Below, piece by piece: positions 5,852-10,173 of a DNA stretch of 10,173 bases. The position numbers and the translations under genes are program-made. The notes below the pieces were generated by a model. It worked only from the letters and a program-made list of their open reading frames with translations, was not told the origin of the DNA and made no database searches. The stretch lies in NCBI GenBank assembly GCA_016937995.1, contig JAFGVM010000041.1, positions 1-10,173 on the forward strand, given 5' to 3'. The DNA comes from Candidatus Delongbacteria bacterium. GTDB lineage: Bacteria > UBA4055. Position 1 is the first letter of the stretch; every line of letters begins with the position of its first letter.

Positions 5852-7177
5852 ATGAATGTACTACGTTTAACAATACTTCTAATGCTTCTTTATGCGGTCA
5901 GCGCTTTTTCAGATGATCCTGTTGAAATGAAAGGTAATAAGATCATAGTCAGAACTGAAGGTATCTGTTATCTGGATCCCGGTATTTCAATTGATAATGC
6001 AAAAATTATAGCAAAATATGATGCAATTAAAGAAGCTTTGATACAGGCTGGCCTGTTTCTTGAACACAATGATTCTCTTCTAACATTAAAGCTAAAGAAA
6101 GATAGGGTCATGATGTATCTTGGAAATACTTTGCCTACGACGATCTACAGGGAAGGCGAAGAGCAGATAGACGGTTATCCTGCTTATCTTGTAAATCTTG
6201 TAATGGAAATTGATATTCATGAAATAGACAGACAGTTCATAAACATTACTATTGACAACAATTTAAGGAACCACGTTATAGTTGATTATGAAAGAATGCA
6301 AAAACTTTTTGAAGAAATTGATGCATTAAAACAGACCACAAAAAAACTGCCTCCGGATTTTATCCAGAAACTTACAGAGGCTTTAACTGCTTCAGAATGG
6401 TACAATAAAGGATATCTCACAAAAGAAGAAGGTCTTAAGCTTGAGTATTTCTCGATAGCCATAGATCTCGATGCTCTTTATATTTCGGCATACCTTTCTA
6501 TCGGTGATGTCTATATTAAACTCGGGCGATACACTGAAGCTTTAAAAATATTCAATAATTTAATCAACTTAAGTGCATTAAAATTTCCTGCAGCATATTC
6601 CAAGCGAGGAGATATCTATCTTAACATTGGAGATTACAATAAGGCTAAAATTGAAATGGAAAAGGCTATCGCTTTAGATCCCGATTTCGCAGAAGCCTAC
6701 AACAGTCTTGGAATTTTATATACTCAATTAAAACAGTTCGATAATGCATTGAACTGTTTTCAGCAAGCAATTGCAGTGGATCCGAACTACTACAAACCTT
6801 ACTATCTGAGAGCGCGGTTATTCAGAAAAAGCACAAAATACGATAAAGCTCTGGCTGAGTATACCAAGGCAATTAAACTGAACCCAAGTAACCCGGATGC
6901 ATATTGGAATAGAGGTATAATCTACTATTTAACAGGTGACTATGAAAGATCTATAGAAGAGTATTCTAAAGCCATCTACTTTAAAAATGATTGTGCCGAC
7001 CTGTATTATAACAGGGGAATTGCATATAGAAAAATTGAATTGTTCAAAAAGGCCATTGCTGATTATAAAATGTATTTAAAATTAACACTGACCTCTGATC
7101 CGGACAAAGAAAATATACCTGATATGGTATTACAATGGATGGACAGCGATCAGTTCGCACCAAAGTTCCTGGATTAA
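5852..7177 (+). CDS. Exported TPR-repeat protein with an N-terminal FlgT_N-like domain
   Basis: A 441-residue protein of unknown specific function. Residues 1-18 or 1-20 form a cleavable signal peptide (RLTILLMLLYAVSA), so it should be periplasmic or surface-exposed. Residues about 30-130 (GICYLDPGISIDNAKIIAKYDAIKEALIQAG and the following hydrophobic strands) resemble the FlgT N-terminal/LPP20-like fold found in envelope proteins; this match is by eye only. After a charged linker come six tandem TPR units at about 211-245, 246-279, 280-313, 314-347, 348-381 and 382-415. The last five are exactly 34 residues each, with the expected G/A-Y and A-I positions. TPR arrays bind partner proteins, so a scaffold role in the cell envelope is likely. 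AGGG lies five bases before the ATG. It has its own promoter and ends in a strong terminator, so it appears monocistronic. No flagellar genes are nearby. Confidence 0.85.
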   Translation: MNVLRLTILLMLLYAVSAFSDDPVEMKGNKIIVRTEGICYLDPGISIDNAKIIAKYDAIKEALIQAGLFLEHNDSLLTLKLKKDRVMMYLGNTLPTTIYREGEEQIDGYPAYLVNLVMEIDIHEIDRQFINITIDNNLRNHVIVDYERMQKLFEEIDALKQTTKKLPPDFIQKLTEALTASEWYNKGYLTKEEGLKLEYFSIAIDLDALYISAYLSIGDVYIKLGRYTEALKIFNNLINLSALKFPAAYSKRGDIYLNIGDYNKAKIEMEKAIALDPDFAEAYNSLGILYTQLKQFDNALNCFQQAIAVDPNYYKPYYLRARLFRKSTKYDKALAEYTKAIKLNPSNPDAYWNRGIIYYLTGDYERSIEEYSKAIYFKNDCADLYYNRGIAYRKIELFKKAIADYKMYLKLTLTSDPDKENIPDMVLQWMDSDQFAPKFLD

Positions 7178-7209
7178 AAAAAAGCCCTTTCAAAGGGCTT
7201 TTTTTAATC
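7172..7209. terminator. Bidirectional intrinsic terminator
   Basis: GCCCTTT and AAAGGGC pair around a single C and are flanked by eight As on the left and seven Ts on the right. The structure therefore terminates transcription from both sides. GATT and AATC extend the pairing outward. The stop codons of the TPR gene (7175-7177) and of the convergent double ThyX gene (7204-7206) both lie within the structure. Confidence 0.92.
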
Positions 7210-8661
7210 GAATACTATTTTTTTATGATCATCAAATTCGCTTTTACCGCACATCATCATACTTGTTAAAGGAGCAGTTTTGATCAATTCCTCCTTCATG
7301 TCCTCAGCTGTCTTTCTTATATCCCACTGAGCATGCTGGTCAAGTCTCAAGCTCATAAAGTGATATAACTCTCTAAAGTTCATCTTAACGAGTATCTTTC
7401 TTTTGTGCGCATTGGTAAGTATATATTGTGCATGATCCGGCAAAGCCTGTTTTAGCTTATAATAAAACTTTTCAGTTCTTTCGATCACAGCATTAAAAAT
7501 ATCAGTTCTTTCGATCTTTTCAATATTCGGAGGTAAAGTAATTCCGAGATCTACGTTATAAGGATGAGTGATCATACTTGCTATTCTATGTCTCTTCAGC
7601 TGTGCATAGTTCGTCGAACTGATATTTATCTCAAATAACGCATCCGCAAATTCAAAATATCTGCTAACACTGTCATATGACATCCTGTAATTTAAAGCCG
7701 TTTTTATCAAAACTTCTTTTTCTTGATAGCTCATTTCCTTTACGGATCTTTTGCAGTTCTCATAACTCATTCCGGTTTGTGATGATAAGATCACGGTCAA
7801 AATAACATTGTCAGTATCAGGAGTGATATTTAATAAAGTGACATCTCTATCACCCTGATTAATTTCAGGTGTAAAGCACTTTTTTATTGCAATATTCTGT
7901 AATTCAACAGGATTTTTAATATCATAATCCGTTGGTTCAATATATTTTATTATCGAAGGAGAAAGGTCTTTAACAAGTTCATACAGTCTTTCGCCCAGTT
8001 CTCTTATCTCTACCAGTTGAGATGATCCGAACTCTCTAAGCATATTCTCAAGACTTCTTGCATTTATACTCATTCCAAACTGGCTTTCTGTTGCCATTGA
8101 AACGACATAACGGGCATCTTCTTTTGCCCAGCCGTCAACAGTTCTTTTTCCGTTCTTAGTTTTGATCACATCTGGATATATTTTAAAAAGATAATCCTGA
8201 AGTGCAAGGTATAGTTCCTGATATACTTGATTCTGATATCTTACCACTTCATTGAATTCTGATTCAAAACCTGCTTCTTTTATCTCTTCCGGCAGAATGT
8301 AATCATCATCGAGAGTGATATATCTTTGTGATTTTTCAGTATATGAAGCAAACCTGAACTTCTGTACATATTCAACAGCAAGTCTTGAAAGACCGATAAT
8401 ATCAAAGTTAAAGTAAGCATGTTCAGCCACTGAACTGTGACCAAGTCCGAATATTATAGCCTGATTTGACTTACGGGATTTTTCAACCTCTTCCCTGGCT
8501 ATTTTTCTTAAAACATCGATATCTCTGGGGTCTCTGCTGATCCTTGCATAAGCTGCACTCAATGTCTCCGGAGAAACATTGTCCTTTTCCCAGCCGGACT
8601 TTTTTTTCATTTCTTCTATTGTATCTGAATCTAAATTATAACCTGACAATATTACTTTCAT
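7204..8661 (-). CDS. Tandem-duplicated ThyX (flavin-dependent thymidylate synthase) family protein
   Basis: ThyX makes dTMP from dUMP using FAD, NADPH and methylene-tetrahydrofolate, normally as a tetramer of about 220-250-residue chains with active sites between subunits. Here 485 residues contain two units. The N-terminal unit keeps GHSSVAEH (74-81), GLSR (90-93) and the S..RY end of the signature (QKFRFASYTEKSQRY, 100-114), but the RHR triad is K-F-R. It also has EDARY...ATESQFGMSINAR (181-202). The C-terminal unit keeps RHRIAS (357-362) and the canonical FRELYHFMSLRLDQHAQWDIR (429-449), but its H-S-x-x-E-H is D-S-V-S-R-Y and its S..RY is lost. Each unit thus keeps complementary parts. Two-unit ThyX proteins are known in other bacteria, but I cannot say whether this one is active as a synthase. 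AAGGAA stands six to seven bases before the ATG at 8661. It ends at the shared terminator. Confidence 0.88.
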   Translation of the reverse strand: MKVILSGYNLDSDTIEEMKKKSGWEKDNVSPETLSAAYARISRDPRDIDVLRKIAREEVEKSRKSNQAIIFGLGHSSVAEHAYFNFDIIGLSRLAVEYVQKFRFASYTEKSQRYITLDDDYILPEEIKEAGFESEFNEVVRYQNQVYQELYLALQDYLFKIYPDVIKTKNGKRTVDGWAKEDARYVVSMATESQFGMSINARSLENMLREFGSSQLVEIRELGERLYELVKDLSPSIIKYIEPTDYDIKNPVELQNIAIKKCFTPEINQGDRDVTLLNITPDTDNVILTVILSSQTGMSYENCKRSVKEMSYQEKEVLIKTALNYRMSYDSVSRYFEFADALFEINISSTNYAQLKRHRIASMITHPYNVDLGITLPPNIEKIERTDIFNAVIERTEKFYYKLKQALPDHAQYILTNAHKRKILVKMNFRELYHFMSLRLDQHAQWDIRKTAEDMKEELIKTAPLTSMMMCGKSEFDDHKKIVFD

Positions 8662-8684
8662 TTATATTCCTTATTTTTTTCTTA

Positions 8685-8781
8685 CACAAAGTTCACAAAG
8701 TCTCAAAGGGCTTTTCTTACGAGACGCTCGTATAGGTCGTCTCTTTTTTTACACCCTCTCTGTACCTTAGTGTTCTTTGTG
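8685..8781. repeat. Imperfect inverted-repeat element with a central hairpin
   Basis: The left arm at 8685-8700 (CACAAAGTTCACAAAG) matches the reverse complement of 8766-8781 (CACAAAGAACACTAAG) at 13 of 16 bases. Between them, TACGAG/CTCGTA (8718-8732) and GAGACG/CGTCTC (8721-8743) can form alternative hairpins that share bases. The second is followed by seven Ts on the plus strand. The element fills most of the 129-base gap between the ThyX and symporter genes and has no coding content. It looks like a small non-autonomous repeat. On the minus strand, which is the direction of both neighbours, no T-run follows. Confidence 0.55.
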
Positions 8782-8790
8782 GGAGAACCA

Positions 8791-10173
8791 TCATTTTTTT
8801 GCGTAGCTTCCCAGTTTTGGAGTTTTCTCGTCCTGTTTTTCAAGGAACCTTTTCATTCTATACGTAGTTATTATAAAGTCAGCTATAAAACTGAATACAG
8901 GATTCAGAATCAGTGACACTAACATCCCTACAGTTCCTGCTTCAGGTGATGTCCATATAACATCTGGCGGGCTGAAGATATTGGAGTAAAGGATTATAGT
9001 TACACCAAGACCAATGAAAGAGGAAAAATACGCACCGTATTTATTACAGAAATCTGTGAATAACCCCCAAATGAAAGGGCCTAAGAATGCTGCTCCTATT
9101 GCTCCCCAGGATACACCAAGGATCGCTACGATCGTATCAAGCTTCAACAATGCTAATGCTACTGATAATACTATAAAAAGAACACTTGCCAATCTCGTTA
9201 ATAAAGTAAGGTTCTTATCCGATACTTTCTTGTTTATATAGCCAGCATAAAAATCTTTAGTAAGGGTCGAACTCGAGATCAATACTAATGCAGCCAATGT
9301 TGACATTGATGCTGAAAGTATCAGTACAAGTATTATTACAAAAAGATATTCTGGTATTATCTGAGTTAGAAGTTCAGGCATGATCATATCAAATATTGGT
9401 TTTCCGGCTTCATTAAAAGATTGTGGTGAAGTCCCCGGAGTTACAAATAATCTGCCTGTTGACCCTACAAAATATGCGATTCCACCTATCAGTAAGGCAA
9501 AAACAGTGGATGCTATCATACCAATTTTTATTGATCTTTTATCTTTAATTGCATAAAATTTCTGAACAAGTTGAGGCATTGCGAACGGTGCAACACTGGT
9601 AAGCATTATAAGTGAAAACAACGGCCATAGTCCCGGAGGACCAACTGTCGCTGTAAGTTTGGGGTCTATTGCAGATAATCTGTCAGCGATAGAAGTTAGT
9701 CCACCACCTCCGTTAATTGTAAATACTGCTAACATAATAACACCAAGTGTCATTATCATCCCGAAGAATGTGTCAATAACTGACATTGACTTATATCCTC
9801 CCATTACAAGATAGATAGACGTAAAAAGTCCCATGCCGACAACTGCATGCCAATACTCTATTCCAGGTAGAGATATCTCAAACAGGTATGACAGCCCCTG
9901 AAAAACTGCAGCTGAATAAGGTATCAGGAAGACAAATATTACTAATGCTGCATAAAGTTTAAAATATTTTGCTTTGTACCTTATTTCAAAATATTCGCTC
10001 ATAGTTGAGATATTATATCTGCTGGAAGTTTTTTTGATCTTCCATGCCATCAGCCACCAAACTCCCAGAACTCCGATAAATGCATTACATACACCTATCC
10101 ACACTCCCGAGAAACCGAACCCCCAACCTATCTTACCTGCAAAACCAATGAAAACGACTGCAGAAAAATATGC
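8791..10173 (-). CDS. Sodium:solute symporter (SSS family), partial (N-terminus beyond the right edge)
   Basis: SSS transporters move a small solute inward with Na+ across the inner membrane using a LeuT-type fold. The frame is open from the right edge to the stop at 8791-8793, giving 460 residues; the start and first helix or so are missing. The visible N-terminal AYFSAVVFIGFAGKIGWGF is typical of the early family helices, so the GTG at 10104 is not the true start. Further markers are GGYKSMSVIDTFFG (about 125-138), PQLVQKFYAIKD (200-211) and ASMSTLAALVLISSS (288-302), where the small hydroxyl residues correspond to the Na+ site region. Eleven or so hydrophobic segments are visible, ending in a basic tail. 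The substrate cannot be told from sequence alone: proline, pantothenate, sugars and others are all transported by relatives. It precedes the ThyX gene in the same direction but is separated from it by a repeat element. Confidence 0.92.
   Translation of the reverse strand, partial: AYFSAVVFIGFAGKIGWGFGFSGVWIGVCNAFIGVLGVWWLMAWKIKKTSSRYNISTMSEYFEIRYKAKYFKLYAALVIFVFLIPYSAAVFQGLSYLFEISLPGIEYWHAVVGMGLFTSIYLVMGGYKSMSVIDTFFGMIMTLGVIMLAVFTINGGGGLTSIADRLSAIDPKLTATVGPPGLWPLFSLIMLTSVAPFAMPQLVQKFYAIKDKRSIKIGMIASTVFALLIGGIAYFVGSTGRLFVTPGTSPQSFNEAGKPIFDMIMPELLTQIIPEYLFVIILVLILSASMSTLAALVLISSSTLTKDFYAGYINKKVSDKNLTLLTRLASVLFIVLSVALALLKLDTIVAILGVSWGAIGAAFLGPFIWGLFTDFCNKYGAYFSSFIGLGVTIILYSNIFSPPDVIWTSPEAGTVGMLVSLILNPVFSFIADFIITTYRMKRFLEKQDEKTPKLGSYAKK

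Noticed and set aside
8544-8735. Plus-strand open frame of 63 codons at the ThyX gene start
   Set aside because: It is antisense to the conserved N-terminus of the ThyX protein and runs into the repeat element; it has no recognisable family features.
10104-10104. GTG as true start of the symporter
   Set aside because: The frame stays open to the window edge, and the 23 extra codons match the conserved early helices of the family.

Overview
The window is AT-rich bacterial chromosomal DNA. Its coding is dense and in ordinary bacterial style, with Shine-Dalgarno sites 4-7 bases before most starts and sigma70-type promoters. The lipoprotein, the secreted TPR protein and the style of the zinc transporter proteins would fit an uncultured member of the Fibrobacteres-Chlorobi-Bacteroidetes (FCB)-like or candidate-phylum bacteria. 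That placement is a guess, since no rRNA or other phylogenetic marker was read.

Layout from left to right. (1) Bases 1-1118, minus strand: the first 372 codons of a type I restriction-modification methyltransferase (HsdM), cut by the window edge. (2) Bases 1119-1509: a 391-base gap with no convincing gene, packed with palindromes that look like REP-type repeats. Several of them lie in the predicted hsdM leader. (3) Bases 1510-2640, minus: a saccharopine dehydrogenase-family enzyme resembling lysine 6-dehydrogenase. (4) Bases 2896-5772, plus: a compact zinc-uptake operon made of a Fur/Zur-family regulator, a ZnuA-like lipoprotein, a ZnuC-like ATPase and a ZnuB-like permease. A strong promoter precedes it, with a perfect 6-1-6 palindrome over the predicted transcription start. 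(5) Bases 5852-7177, plus: an exported protein with six TPR repeats, behind its own promoter. (6) Bases 7172-7209: a two-way terminator shared with the next, convergent gene. (7) Bases 7204-8661, minus: a 485-residue protein made of two ThyX (flavin-dependent thymidylate synthase) units in tandem, each keeping different parts of the active site. (8) Bases 8662-8790: a gap occupied by an imperfect inverted-repeat element. (9) Bases 8791-10173, minus: a sodium:solute symporter that runs off the right edge.

The best-supported functional unit is the zur-znuA-znuC-znuB operon. Zinc-loaded Zur would bind the promoter palindrome and switch off its own gene and the importer. When zinc falls, the lipoprotein captures Zn2+ and passes it to the ZnuB/ZnuC transporter. 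The other genes look like independent housekeeping or accessory loci. I see no wholly new multi-gene system. The items most worth a second look are the double ThyX protein, the palindrome-rich hsdM leader, the altered metal site of ZnuA, and a sharp base-composition step inside hsdM.
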